Source: Lucinisca nassula
Lineage: Eukaryota; Mollusca; Bivalvia; Lucinida; Lucinidae
Reading direction: 5' to 3'
Length of the DNA: 64,000 bases
Assembly: GCA_963580285.1 (NCBI GenBank)
Contig: OY757017.1
Location: 17,997,003 to 18,061,002, forward strand
A program made the position numbers and the translations under genes. The number at the start of each line of letters is the position of its first letter. Positions within the stretch are counted from its first letter, which is position 1. Under the pieces are notes generated by a model. It worked only from the letters and a program-made list of their open reading frames with translations, had not been told where the DNA came from and did not search any database. This document shows, piece after piece, positions 53,832 to 64,000 of the stretch.

Positions 53832-54207
53832 AGTTTGTTTGTTTGTTTGATTTGATGTTTAACGCCCCCGTCAACACTGTATAGGTCATTTTTGGAGACG
53901 TTGCTTCCAATTTTGTGGGACTTTTACCCGACATTGATATGAAATGACATCTCAAGCCCTGCCTTCCAATGAAAACAATAGGGTTTATAAGCACACGCGT
54001 ACTGGTAAACCGCTTAGACGATCTAAGCCTGCCCAAGCAATGCGGTGCGAGTCGGACCGACTCGCACGGCATTGCCTTGGCAGGCTTAGATCCTGCAGGC
54101 TTAGATCATCTAAGCGGTTTACCAGTACTCGTGTGCGGGCCGGATACAGCTCTGCGTGGAAGCCTCATGCAGCCCATTTATTTCTTCAAGCCCCAAGGAC
54201 GGGGGCA
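53832..54207 (-). repeat. SINE-B with an internal inverted duplication
   Basis: Both SINE-B ends are present, but the central box occurs as an inverted pair: CGGTGCGAGTCGGACC meets GACTCGCACGGCATTGCC at 54058. A short direct repeat (CAGGCTTAGATC) is in the right arm. The element is ~75 bp longer than normal. Confidence 0.8.
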
Positions 54208-54285
54208 TAGTTGCAGTAAGGGGTCAACGAGTAGATAACTTATTAGTGACCTTAAATATGTCCGTCGGAATTTTCGCCACAACCA

Positions 54286-54714
54286 TCAAGAAAACACGCC
54301 TATATAATTCTGACCACTTGAACCCCACACTTATGTGGTAAAATGTGGGTTTACAGGGGTAAACCTTATTTTTCTTTTTTTCTGCTTTATAATATAGTTT
54401 GTGGGTACTCGTTAGAACCGCCTCGATAAGGCGATTCTTACGAATAAAGGCAGTTCTAACGTGTACCCACAATCCATATTATACAGGGGTAAACCTTATT
54501 TTTCTTTTTTCTGCTCTATAATATAGATTGTGGGTACTCGTTAGAACCACCTCGATGAGGCGATTCTAACGAATAGAGGCAGTTCTAACGAGTACCCACA
54601 ATCATTATTTTGAGCAGAAATAAGAAAAATATCACAATTTTCCATCATAAAATTTTCGGGTTTTTTTCGGCGGTAACATTTACAATGTATTTGTATAGGC
54701 GTGTTTTCGTAATG
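54286..54714 (+). mobile_element. P1 element with duplicated PAL core
   Basis: P1 ends (AAGAAAACACGCCTATATAA; TATAGGCGTGTTTTCGTAAT). A ~118-bp block from GGGGTAAACCTTATTTTTC through the core occurs twice in tandem, and each core has an extra partial arm (GAATAAAGGCAGTTC; GAATAGAGGCAGTTC). Confidence 0.8.
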
Positions 54715-54746
54715 GGAAGTGTTATCCGTAGATGTTTTTCATCTCA

Positions 54747-55030
54747 CTCACCATTACGATAACACACCATGCGATATAGTGCAGTTTTTATATCTCCAAA
54801 ATGGCTACTTTTCTGATGAAAATCCGTGATATTTTAATTATTGGTACTGCAAACATAGGTTGCGGGTGCTCGTTAGAACCGCCTCATTGAGGCGGTTCTA
54901 ACGAGTACCCACAACCTATGTCTTGGAATCAGAATCAGAAATAAGAAAAACATGTACCCCGAAAACCCCAGTTTTCTATATATACAGTTGGGTTTAGTGG
55001 GGTGTTCATTTTACGAATTTGTTCACGTGG
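54747..55030 (+). mobile_element. P2 element
   Basis: CACCATTACGATAACACACC to ACGAATTTGTTCACGTGG. It follows P1 by ~33 bp. The 60 bp after it (TTATTATTTCAAATATTATG..) is the same flank as at 57995 and 58945. Confidence 0.8.
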
Positions 55031-55094
55031 TTATTATTTCAAATATTATGTTCGGTAATCTCGGTCATCTAAAGTTCATCTAAAGCATTTTTAG

Positions 55095-56130
55095 GCGGGC
55101 GTTAGCCCGTCTATAGTCACCGTACACCTCGTACATCAGATTTGTGCACCTCTTTAGACATTCCTTCTTGTAGTCCTCCGCTCAAAAAAGAAAAAAAACT
55201 AAAACAGATATCTAAATATGAAAAAGCAGTACACGCAATGAATACTATCAAGTTCGACCAGACTGTTTGAAAAATGAATAATGTTTGTAAAAATAGACCT
55301 CTTTATTAGTTTTAACGAAAAAAAAAATGCGCTGAAAGCTGAGTAAAAAAATCCGGCACTATTTTTCTACACCGTTGCTGTTTATGCTTGAAATCATTCC
55401 CTTTCATTCCTCAGTTTCTGAACAGAACCCTTCTAGCTTTGATATTCAGTGTACCAATTCTTATAGAAAGGTGTTTTGTTCAAGTCATTGACAGTTGGCA
55501 AACGGTGTAGAGTCTGAAGTTGCTGCTTGTCACATGCCGTCTGATCTGGATCTATAAAGTTTGTATCGGTATCTGTATCTGAATCGGTATCTGCAGCGAT
55601 GTACAGGGTTGAAAGGGTTGACACGCTTCTCTGTACTGATCGACATCAAACATAATATTCCGACCGCTTTGGAGAGGTCTAATTACATGTATAATTTCAA
55701 AATAGAAATTTTATTCGCTGTGAGTTTACATGAAGTTCCGTGCTTTAAGCAAATAAGGAAGGTCCTGATCGATCAGATGCCACATTCTGTGGCCTGTAAT
55801 CAGGGTCTTCAGTGTAAAGGGACGCTTGGCACCGATGGGCAAAATAAGCTGCATCAGTCAAAGTTGAAGTTCATAAAACGCAGCATCTGATCGAGGCATA
55901 CACTATCAATTTAAAATGCAGAAATTAAAGGGTTAAACGACTGACATGGTTTAAGCAAAACTTTTTTTTTTTTACTTCTTTTGCTTCTTTTTATGTTCCC
56001 ACTTCCAAAGGAAATGGAAGGCGTGTCCGTTAGGCTTAGACATTTTTACAGAGGGGGTACAGAACAGAACAGAACTTTATTTAACTAACTTCACAGGTTA
56101 TCTCGAGCATGAAAAACAAAAATGAACAGG
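55095..56130. other. No gene; scattered GATCAG-type boxes
   Basis: ATCAGATGCCACATTCTGTGG and AATCAGGGTCTTCAGTG near 55775-55820 echo the TR180 box. CAGAACAGAACAGAAC at 56062 looks like a retroelement tail start. Frames up to 109 codons (55561-55890) have no recognised domain. Confidence 0.4.
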
Positions 56131-56133
56131 CTC

Positions 56134-56147
56134 GTTTATTTATTGAT

Positions 56148-56202
<55 letters not shown>

Positions 56203-56203
56203 T
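56134..56203. repeat. TTTA microsatellite
   Basis: About 16 units, one TGAT interruption. Confidence 0.95.
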
Positions 56204-56392
56204 GCATTTCCTCCGTCGGATTTGGTATGTCTCCCTTTTCGACTAAGCCATTTAAACCATTTGGGATCTAGACACTTCAGAATAATTTGGCCTGATAAAT
56301 CAACCTCCCTCAGTATTTTGATTTTATTTGGAAACATAAATTGTATAAATAAAGTTTGCTCCGACTTAGTGATCAAATGCAGCGGAATACGA

Positions 56393-56460
56393 GTGTGTTG
56401 AAAACATCAGCATTGTCACGAGTGCGATGCACGAGTGAAATATCTGATGTTTTCAATACA
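56393..56460. repeat. Hairpin, 68 bp
   Basis: GTGTTGAAAACATCAG and CTGATGTTTTCAATACAC are near-perfect inverted arms around CATTGTCACGAGTGCG. Confidence 0.6.
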
Positions 56461-56514
56461 CAGAATGATAATTTGTAGGCTGTCCTCGGTGTATAAACAT
56501 GTGATCGTCCGTCG

Positions 56515-56800
56515 GCCCCCACCCATCGGGGTTTGTAGAAATACATAGGCTGCATGATGCTTCCACGTAGCGCGCACGAGTACTGGTAAACATATTAGAG
56601 GCCCTAAACCTGCCCAGGTAAAGCGGTGCGAGTCGGACCGTCCATGCTTATAAACCCTAATGGTTTCATTGGGCGACAGGGCTTGAGATGTCATTTCATC
56701 TCAATGTCGGGTAGAAGTCCCACACAATTGGAAGCAGCGTCTCAAAAATGACACATACAGTGTTGACGGGGACGTTAAACCTCAAATCAAACAAACAAAC
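56515..56800 (+). repeat. SINE-B, full-length
   Basis: CCCCCACCCATCGGGGTTTG to GACGTTAAACCTCAAATC and a clean AAAC tail. Confidence 0.85.
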
Positions 56801-57459
56801 ACTGATGTGATCGCCATTAAAGTTGGTGGAAATTAATTCAGATACAGGAAGGTGCATGTAAATAAATAAATAAATAAACAAAAAATAAATAAACAACAGT
56901 TTCTTCCAGCTAGAAAAAGAGTCAACTTCTTGGAGACCTGCATCGTGTCTGTGGTCTTTTATTGAAATAGCCCGTTTGAAGATAAAAACACTCAATGATA
57001 AATTCAAGAGCAATTACGTGTGACTAGAGCGTAAAAAGACTTAAGTCATTATTTGTTCAAGTTTTAACTAAAGAGCGTTGTAAATAGATGACATTACTCG
57101 CCCGCCTCTCAGTACTTTCAGTACTTTGATTATATTTTAGCGGCAAACAGTAGTTCTCTTGTTTCTCAAAATTGGTGATTGGTAACCACATTCTTGAATA
57201 GCCAAAACTCTACATAAAATCAAAAGATATAATATTAAGTTGTTGTTTTTCCACATCCGTGGTACTTAGCTCATTGATTAATTACAACACGAAGAGTGGA
57301 TGGATGTTTTATATTTTACACCCCTTGCAACAGTATTTCAGTCATATCAAAATCATTTCAGGCTAATAATGAGACACAGTGTGCAGTGGAACCCCAGCTT
57401 CCATATAACACTTCATAGTATACAGAAAGTTTACACAATTTTCCAAGAATATGCAGCTA

Positions 57460-57692
57460 CACCACGAAACACGCCTTGATCCCCACTTTTATATAGTAAA
57501 ACTGGGGTTTACAGGGTTAAACCTTATGTTTGCTTATTTCTTCTCAAAAATATTGATTGTGGCTACTAGTTAGGGTTGTATCGAGCACCCACAATCTATA
57601 TTGTGAGAATAAATATCACAATTTTTCATCTTCAAAGTTTCCTTATTTCAGCGGTAACATTTACAATGTGTTTGTATAGGCATGTTTTCGTA
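57460..57692 (+). mobile_element. P1 element, unit 1
   Basis: ACGAAACACGCCTTGATCC start and GTATAGGCATGTTTTCGTAG end. The core is reduced (GGCTACTAGTTAGGGTTGTA / TCGAGCACCCACAATC). Confidence 0.75.
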
Positions 57693-57724
57693 GTTTTATC
57701 CCTAGATATTTTACATCTCATTCA

Positions 57725-57994
57725 CCATTACGATAACACACCCATGCGATATACTGCATTTTCCATATCTCCAAAACGGCTACTTTTCTGATGAAAATCC
57801 GTGATATTTTAATTATTGGTACTGTAAACATAGGTTGCGGGTGCTCGTTAGAACCGCCTCATTGAGGCGGTTCTTACGAGTACCCACAACCTATGTCTTG
57901 GAGCAGAAATAAGAAAAACATATACCCCGAAAACCCAAGTTTTCTATATATACAGTTGGGTTTAGTGGGGTGTTCATTTTACGAATTTGTTCAC
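57725..57994 (+). mobile_element. P2 element, unit 1
   Basis: CACCATTACGATAACACACC to ACGAATTTGTTCACGTGG with intact PAL core (57838-57890). Confidence 0.8.
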
Positions 57995-58382
57995 GTGGTT
58001 ATTATTTCAAATATTATGTTCGGTAATCACGGTCATCTTAAGTTCATCTAAAGCATTTTGATATTCAAGCTGCAAACAGTAGTTCTCTAGTTTCTCAAAA
58101 TTGGTGATTGGTAACCACATTCTTGAATAGCCAAAAATCTACATAAAATCAAAAGATATAATATTTATTTTTTCCGCATCCGTGACACTTAGCTCATTGA
58201 TTAATTACAACATGAAGAGTGGATGGATGTTTTATATTTTACACCCCTTGCAACAGTATTTCAGTCATATCAAAATCATTTCAGGCTAATAATGAGGCAC
58301 AGTGTGCAGTGGAACCCCAGCTTCCATATCACACTTCAAAGTATACAGAAAGTTTACAGAACTTTCCAAGAATATTCATGTA

Positions 58383-58652
58383 CATTACGAAAACACGCCT
58401 TTATAATTCTGACCCCCTTTATCCCCACTTTAATATAGTAAAACTGGGGTTTACAGGGTTAAACCTTATGTTTGCTTATTTCTTCTCTAAAATATTGATT
58501 GTGGCTACTAGTTAGGGTTCTATCGAGCACCCACAATCTATATTGTGAGCAGAAATAAGAAAAAATATCACAATTTTTCATCTTCAAAGTTTCCTTATTT
58601 CAGCGGTAACATTTACAATGTGTTTGTATAGGCGTGTTTTCGTAGTTTTATC
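58383..58652 (+). mobile_element. P1 element, unit 2
   Basis: ATTACGAAAACACGCCTTTA to ATAGGCGTGTTTTCGTAG; reduced core as in unit 1. Confidence 0.8.
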
Positions 58653-58676
58653 CCTAGATATTTTACATCTCATTCA

Positions 58677-58944
58677 CCATTACGATAACACACCCGCGCG
58701 ATATAGTGCAGTTTTCATATCTCCAAAATGGCTACTTTTCTGATGAAAATCCGTGATATTTTAGTTATTAGTACTGCAAACATAGGTTGCGGGTGCTCGT
58801 TAGAACCGCCTCATTGAGGCGGTTCTTACGAGTACCCACAACCTATGTCTTGGAGCAGAAATAAGAAAAACATATACCCCGAAAACCCAAGTTTTCTATA
58901 TATACAGTTGGGTTTAGTGGGGTGTTCATTTTACGAATTTGTTC
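58677..58944 (+). mobile_element. P2 element, unit 2
   Basis: Nearly identical to the unit 1 copy, intact PAL core. Confidence 0.8.
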
Positions 58945-59335
58945 ACGTGGTTATTATTTCAAATATTATGTTCGGTAATCACGGTCATCTTAAGTTCATC
59001 TAAAGCATTTTGATACTCAAGCTGCAAACAGTAGTTCTCTAGTTTCTCAAAATTGGTTATTGGTAACCACATTCTTGAACAGCCAAAAATCTACATAAAA
59101 TCAAAGGATATAACATTAAGTTGTTGTTTTCCACATCCGTGGCACTTAGCTCATTGATTAATTACAACACGGAGTGGATGGATGTTTTATATTTTACACC
59201 CCTTGCAACAGTATTTCAGTCATATCAAAATAATTTCAGGCTAATAATGGGACACAGTGTGCAGTGGAACCCCAGCTTCCATATCACACTTCAAAGTATA
59301 CAGAAAGTTTACAGAACTTTCCAAGAATATTCAGG

Positions 59336-59861
59336 TACATTACGAAAACACGCCTTTATAATTCTGACCATCTTGATCCCCACTTTAATATAGTAAAACT
59401 GGGGTTTACAGGGGTAAACCTTATATTTCTTATTTCTGCTCTAAAATATACATTGTGGGTACTCACAATCTATGTTTGGAGCAGAAATAAACAAAATATC
59501 ACATTTTGTTTTCATCACGTGAACAAGTCCGTGAAATGAAGACCCCCCTATACCCCACTTTATATAAAGAAAACAGGGGTTTACGGGGGTATACATTATT
59601 TTTCTTATTTTTGCTCCAAGACATAGGTTGTGGGTACTCGTTAGAACCGCCTCAACGAGGCGGTTCTAACGGGCACCCACAACCTATGTTTGCAGTATTT
59701 ATAAGAAAAATACCACGGATTTTCATCAGAAAAATGGCCATTTTGGAGATGTGAAAATGCACTATGTCGCACGGGTGTGTTGTCGTAATGTCATCTTAAA
59801 TATTCTTTCATTTTGCGGCGGTAAAGTTTAGAAGGTATTTTTATAGGCGAGATTTCGTAAT
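59336..59861 (+). mobile_element. P1 element, unit 3, split by an inverted P2
   Basis: The P1 left part (to ATCACATTTTGTTTTCATC) and the right part (CATCTTAAATATTC..CGGCGGTAAAG..ATAGGCGAGATTTCGTAATG) flank an inverted P2 (59513-59790). The P1 core is shortened to TGTGGGTACTCACAATC. Confidence 0.75.
59513..59790 (-). mobile_element. P2 element inserted in P1
   Basis: Minus-strand P2: ATCACGTGAACAAGTCCGTG on the left and GGGTGTGTTGTCGTAATG on the right, intact PAL core. Confidence 0.8.
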
Positions 59862-59908
59862 GAGAATTTTAATGTCTATGGGTTTCCCGGTTTGAAAACA
59901 TGTTCACT

Positions 59909-60297
59909 CGGGCTGGCTAATCGGAGTTGAAAAGATAATCGATTATCAGTCATGCCATTGCGATCGATAATCGGTTAGTAATCGCTAAGGTTTTTGTAAT
60001 AATTTTACCTGTCTGGCTTTCTGTCTGAGCATGACTCTTACCATATGCTGCACTTAACCGTATGTATATTTGAACAGACAGGCCTGAGCAAACAGTGTAG
60101 ACCCAGATGAGACGCCGCAGAAGGCGGCGTCTCATCAGCGTCTGCACTGTTTGCCACTCATCCAGCTATTTTAAGCATAACTTTGGGTAGTAAATTGTAC
60201 CTATCATGTAATCGATTAAAAGCAAATCAGAAATGATAATCATTTTTGTGGAATTTATCGATCGATAAATCGATTATACGATTAATCTTGGCAGCCT
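59909..60297. repeat. Inverted-end repeat with nested GATGAGACGCC palindrome
   Basis: The ends GGCTGGCTAATCGGAG..AGATAATCGATTATC and (read inward) GGCTGCCAAGATTAATCG..ATAATCGAT are loosely inverted. In the middle (60087-60162) lies AACAGTGTAGACCCAGATGA..GACGCCGC / GCGGCGTCTCATCAGCG..CTGCACTGTTTG, a ~75-bp palindrome of the box used in TR180. Confidence 0.55.
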
Positions 60298-60375
60298 TAA
60301 TGTTCACTCCATATTTTCCAGTTCTGTGGTGTATTCCTTGCTTCCAATGGATAACCCTCTTATAGAACATATTGA
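60297..60375 (-). repeat. R5 5' end fragment
   Basis: On the minus strand begins AATATGTTCTATAAGAGGGT and ends at the AATATGGAGTG box. Confidence 0.7.
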
Positions 60376-60395
60376 GTGGTCTGTTGGAAGAATAG

Positions 60396-60925
60396 CCATT
60401 ACGCAAACACGCCTATACAAATACATTGCCACTTTTATCGCCGAAAAAATGAAAATTATAAGGTGAAAAATTGTGATATTTTTCTTATTTCTTCTCAAAA
60501 TATACATTGTGGGCACTCGTTAGAACCGTCTCTAACGAGTACCCACAATCTATATCGTTTAGAGCCGACATCATGAAAACACACCTTTATAATTTTGACC
60601 CCCTTGAACCCCACTTTTATATAGTAAAACTGGGGTTTATAGGGGTAAACCTTATTTTTCTTATTTCTGCTCTAAAATATAGATTGTGGGTACTCGTTAG
60701 AACCGCCTCGATGAGGCGGTTCTAACGAGTGCCCATAATCTATATTTTGAGCAGAAATGAGAAAAATATCACAATATTTCATGATAAAATTATCATTTTT
60801 TTCGGCGATAAAGGTGGCAATGTATTTGTATAGGCGTGTTTGCGTAATGAATGGAAACCCCAGTTTTACTATATAAAAGTGGGGTTCAAGGGGGTCAAAA
60901 TTATAAAGGCATGTTTTCGTGATGG
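60396..60925 (-). mobile_element. P1 element split by another P1
   Basis: Left piece 60396-60567 (CATTACGCAAACACGCCTAT..) and right piece 60853-60925 (GAAACCCCAGTTTTACTA..ATGTTTTCGTGATG) together make one minus-strand P1. Confidence 0.75.
60569..60850 (+). mobile_element. P1 element, complete, nested
   Basis: ATCATGAAAACACACCTTTA to ATAGGCGTGTTTGCGTAATG with a canonical PAL core: ACTCGTTAGAACCGCCTC, GAT, GAGGCGGTTCTAACGAGT (about 60690-60730). The cleanest P1 here. Confidence 0.85.
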
Positions 60926-60926
60926 A

Positions 60927-61140
60927 ACTTCTCCTGTGGTTGCGCCTTAACCTCAAAAATAATTTAAAGTGTTAAACTAACGGCTTATTCGCAGAATTAT
61001 GCGAGAATGTAAAGAATGTTAAGCTTTTATAAGAACGAACATGGCTGTTCCAAACGGCCCTAGTCATAAACGTTTCGAACAATACGTGAAGTCACATCTG
61101 TGCTACGACCGGTGCGCATTAGATGACGTTTAATCTGCCA
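60927..61140 (+). repeat. R8 repeat, diverged fragment
   Basis: GGTTGCGCCTTAACCTCAAAA, AATAATTTAAAG, GCAGAATTATGCGAGAATGT, CTTTTATAAGAACGAACATG follow the R8 order. Confidence 0.55.
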
Positions 61141-61972
61141 GAATTTCAGTCTTTTTTTTTTTTATAAGTTTTTATCAAAACAGCAAAAACTCGTGTTTGT
61201 TTCATTATCCCTGCGAAGAAAAAGCTGGAATGATATAATACCACCCGTCCGTCATACCTCTGTCCTTACGACCGTCTGTAATGACACGCCATTGAGCCTG
61301 AACAATTACAGATGTAATCGCTAAACCTTTTACAGGCGACATATACAGAAATTTGATTGTAACCACCGCAGGCGCGCGGAGGGTAGAGTGTGACCAAACC
61401 CTGCCAGAGGGGTCAAAAATCTGTTCGTTCAAACAAACCCATGTTGCATATCAAATCAAACGTAATGCAGAGAAGAATACAGTGGTGCAAACGTTTTGCC
61501 CCGGGGTATGTCTGGGGGTCAACAGAGTCCAGATTGTAGGTTTTGGGTTCCATTTTGTTTTTCGGTTGTTACATAACTCCTCCTTGGCTTTTCTAGCTAG
61601 AGTCTTAAAAATGTCAAAAATAATAACACTCTAGCTGAGAACACAACTTCTCTTTGGCTATAATCTGCAAACTGCTACAGATAATAGCCCAATGAATGAG
61701 AACTGGAGAAAAGTATTAGGAAATTTGATGTGACCGCCCCTCACCCACCCCCAACCCCAACATCTGGGACTGGGGTCTGACCCCGCTTAAATCTACTTTG
61801 TACAAGAAAAGTCATGTTACATACTAAAGGTAATGAATAGTATAATACAGGGGTCCAAAACATTTGCACTAGTGGGCATGGATCACCATGGCAGAGCTCA
61901 AATGAAGTCTTTGAGTCCTTTTCTTGAAACATAATGTTTACAGCGCGGGGATATGCGGGGCTGCTCCATCGC
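61141..61972. other. No recognised feature
   Basis: No family match seen; frames of 75-93 codons show no known domain. Confidence 0.4.
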
Positions 61973-62219
61973 ATCACGAAAACACGCATATGTTATTTTG
62001 ACCCCCTTGAACTCCACTTTTATACAATAAAACTTATTTTTCTTATTTCTGCTCTAAAATATAGATTGTGGGTACTCGTTAAAGGCGGATCTAATGAGTA
62101 CACACAAGCTATATTTTGAGCAGAAATAAGAAAAAGAACACAATTTTTTGCATCTTAAAATTTTAGTTTTTTTTCGGCGGTAAAATTTGCAATGTATTTG
62201 TATAGGCGTGTTTTCGAAA
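61973..62219 (+). mobile_element. P1 element with decayed core
   Basis: GCATCACGAAAACACGCATA to ATAGGCGTGTTTTCGAAAAG. The core is shortened (GGGTACTCGTTAAAGGCGG, ATCTAATGAGTACACAC). Confidence 0.75.
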
Positions 62220-62467
62220 AGGACTTGCTGAAGTTATTTGTCTCTTTATTTTCTATGATTATGATATAAATGAAACACAATATTATTGTCATAATAATAA
62301 AATAAAATAAATTTTCTACGAAGATTATATAGGAGTTCTTTACCGCTCTACTCCACAAACTAGTTTTTGTTTTCTACATTTTAGGATGAGTATTCAGCCG
62401 CTACTTATTTCAGAACGTTATCCTTTAAAATTCGTGAAAAAATGTTTTCTTCATCCTCCTTCATCAA

Positions 62468-62580
62468 TTAAATTGAGGATCTTACACGAGTGGTCATTTC
62501 AAATGATATTTATGACACTAGCCTTCGGCGAGTTTCATAAATTTCATATGAAGGGACCACGAGTGTAAGATTCTGTTAAT
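62468..62580. repeat. FB4-related hairpin
   Basis: GAGGATCTTACACGAGTGG..CTTCGGCGAGTT..CCACGAGTGTAAGATTCTG..ATCATATGAC has the FB4 end motifs around a different, shorter hairpin. Confidence 0.55.
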
Positions 62581-62633
62581 CATATGACTATTTTAATTGG
62601 ATTTCATCGCCTTTAAATTTGACAAATTTTCGA

Positions 62634-64000
62634 CAACAAGAGGGCCATGATGGCCCTTGATCGCTCACCTGATCCATAGAGTAAAAAGTGGGCCCCGGGG
62701 AGGGCCATTATTGACCCCAGGGCTAAAATGTGCATAATGTTGAGGGAGGTCTAAAAAGGTGAAGCTTCATACCAAATATCAACAAAGGCTATAATTTGAA
62801 CAATCTTGGCAAAGGTCCACCAGATGAAGCTACACACCAAATATATAAGACCTGGGCCTTGTGGTTTCAGAGAAAAAGATTTTTTTAAGATATTCCCTAC
62901 ATAAGCCTATGTAAAACCAAATGGCCCCGGGGCGGGGGCATTTTTGGCCTCAGGGCTATAATTTAAACAATCTTGATAGAGGTCCATTAGATGAAGATTC
63001 ACACCAAATATCAAAGATATGGGCCTTGCTGTTTCAGAGAAGAAGAGTTCAAAGAATATCTCTATATAAGTCTATGTTAAAACAAATGGACCCCGGGGCG
63101 GGGGCATTTGTGGCCCGAGGGCTATAATTTGAACAATATTGGTAGAGGTCCACTAGATGAAGCTCCATACCAAATATCAAAGACATGGGTCTTGCAATTT
63201 CAGAGAAGAAGATTTTTAAAGCTTTCCCTATATATAAATCTATGTAGAACCAAAGGGTCTAGGGGCGGGGGAATTTTTGATCCCAGGGCTATAATTTGAA
63301 CCTTCTTGATAGAGGTCCACTAGATGAAATTTCACACAAATATCAAAGACCTAGGCCTTGTGGTTTCACAGAAGATTTTCCCTATAGGTCTATGTCAAAC
63401 CAAAGGGCCCCGAGGCGGGGGCATTTTTGGTCTCAGGGCTATAATTTGAACAATCTTGGTAGAAGTCCCCTAGCTGAAGCTTTATACCAAATATCAAAAA
63501 CCTAGGCCTTGTGTTGTAGAGGAGAAGATTTTTCCCTATATAAGACTATGTAAAACCAATGGGCCCCCGGAGTGGGGGCATTTTAGGCCCCAGGACTATA
63601 ATTTGAACAATCTTTCTAGAGGTCTAGAAGATGAAGCTTAATACCAGATATCAAAGATCTGGGCCTTGCGGTTTCAGAGAAGAAGATTTAAAAAAAAAAA
63701 AAAATCCCTAAATAAGTCTATGTAAAACCAAAGGGCGCCGGAGTGGGGGCATTTTTGGCCCCAGGACTAAAATTTGAAGAATCATGGTAGGAGTCCACTA
63801 GGTGAAGCTTCATACCAAATATCAAAGATCTGGGCCTTGCGGTTTCACAGAAGAAGATTTTTAAAGATTTCCCCTATATAATCCTTTGTAAAACCAAAGG
63901 GACCCGGGGCGGGGGCCTTTTTTGGCCCCAGAACTATAATTTTAATAATCTTGGTAGGGGTCCACTAGATGAAGCATCATACCAAATATCAAAGACCTGG
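62634..64000 (+). repeat. TR165 tandem repeat, about 8 units, continuing past the window
   Basis: Head AACAAGAGGGCCATGATGGC then CTTGATCGCTCACCTGATCC, followed by units with TATAATTTGAACAATCTTGG, GAGGTCCACTAGATGAAGC, ACCAAATATCAAAGA, CCTATATAAGTCTATG and GGGGCGGGGGCATTTTTGG. The ACCAGATGAAGC-type box recurs near 62812, 62981, 63146, 63314, 63464, 63616, 63788 and 63956 (150-172 bp apart). The plan of a unique head with tandem units is one I associate with bivalve genomes. Confidence 0.9.

Larger units (their letters stand above)
57142..59861 (+). repeat. Tandem triplication, ~940-bp unit
   Basis: Units begin at GCAAACAGTAGTTCTCT: 57142, 58072 and 59023 (steps of 930 and ~951). Each contains GGTAACCACATTCTTGAA, GGATGGATGTTTTATATTTT, GTGTGCAGTGGAACCCCAGC, then a P1 element; units 1 and 2 also end with P2 and the TTATTATTTCAAATATTATG flank. 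Unit 3 diverges inside its P1. Confidence 0.9.

Overview
This is eukaryotic DNA, AT-rich, with no operons, no ribosome binding sites, no recognisable intact host gene and one run of 200 N (17060-17259) marking an assembly gap. The repeat families look like those of a bivalve mollusc. The clues are the tandem family at 62.6-64 kb that opens with a GAGGGCCATGATGGCCCT-type head, the ~180-bp modular repeats with GATCAGACGC-like boxes, tRNA-headed SINEs sharing a central box, and a very abundant reverse-transcriptase (RT) element whose C-terminal reading frame I recognise from mollusc genomes. The class call is inference and the species is not determined.

Almost the whole window is nested mobile elements and their decay products. 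Names used below: RT-A is a retroelement with an RT domain and a ~650-bp 3' tail. PLE is a Penelope-like GIY-YIG fragment. SINE-A, SINE-B and SINE-C are three SINE families. P1, P2 and P3 are three short inverted-terminal elements that share one palindromic core (PAL core). FB4 is a ~365-bp foldback element with a ~100-bp hairpin. R5 is an element with ~260-bp tandem monomers. R8 is a ~500-bp dispersed repeat. TR180 is a pearl-like element with ~180-bp modules. TR165 is the ~165-bp tandem family at the right edge.

Layout. 0-6 kb: SINE-A, head-to-tail RT-A tails, a PLE fragment, a dead mariner transposase and an 822-bp TA-flanked element. 6-9.5 kb: quiet DNA, then P2/P1 elements and a cluster of three CRE-like sites. 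9.7-15.5 kb: a SINE-B split by RT-A, itself split by a LINE; a broken Tc1 transposase; piggyBac-like, pogo-like and foldback elements. 16-23 kb: scattered SINEs, small elements, minisatellites and the gap. 23.3-27.2 kb: a ~3.9-kb satellite with a ~162-bp monomer and a dimeric higher order. 27.6-37 kb: PLE, TR165 remnant, RT-A with its RT domain, TR180 copies, and a 664-bp proline-rich insertion with an 8-bp target duplication. 37-47.7 kb: four broken RT-A copies, a complete but dead mariner with perfect terminal repeats, and a 3.2-kb insertion inside an RT frame. 48-62.5 kb: R8, FB4, SINEs and a dense P1/P2 field with a ~940-bp tandem triplication. 62.6 kb to the end: TR165.

Nothing here works together as a pathway. 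Every transposase or RT frame I can read is broken, often at a catalytic residue. The structure least explained by standard categories is the PAL core carried by three element families with unrelated ends, and also found outside them.
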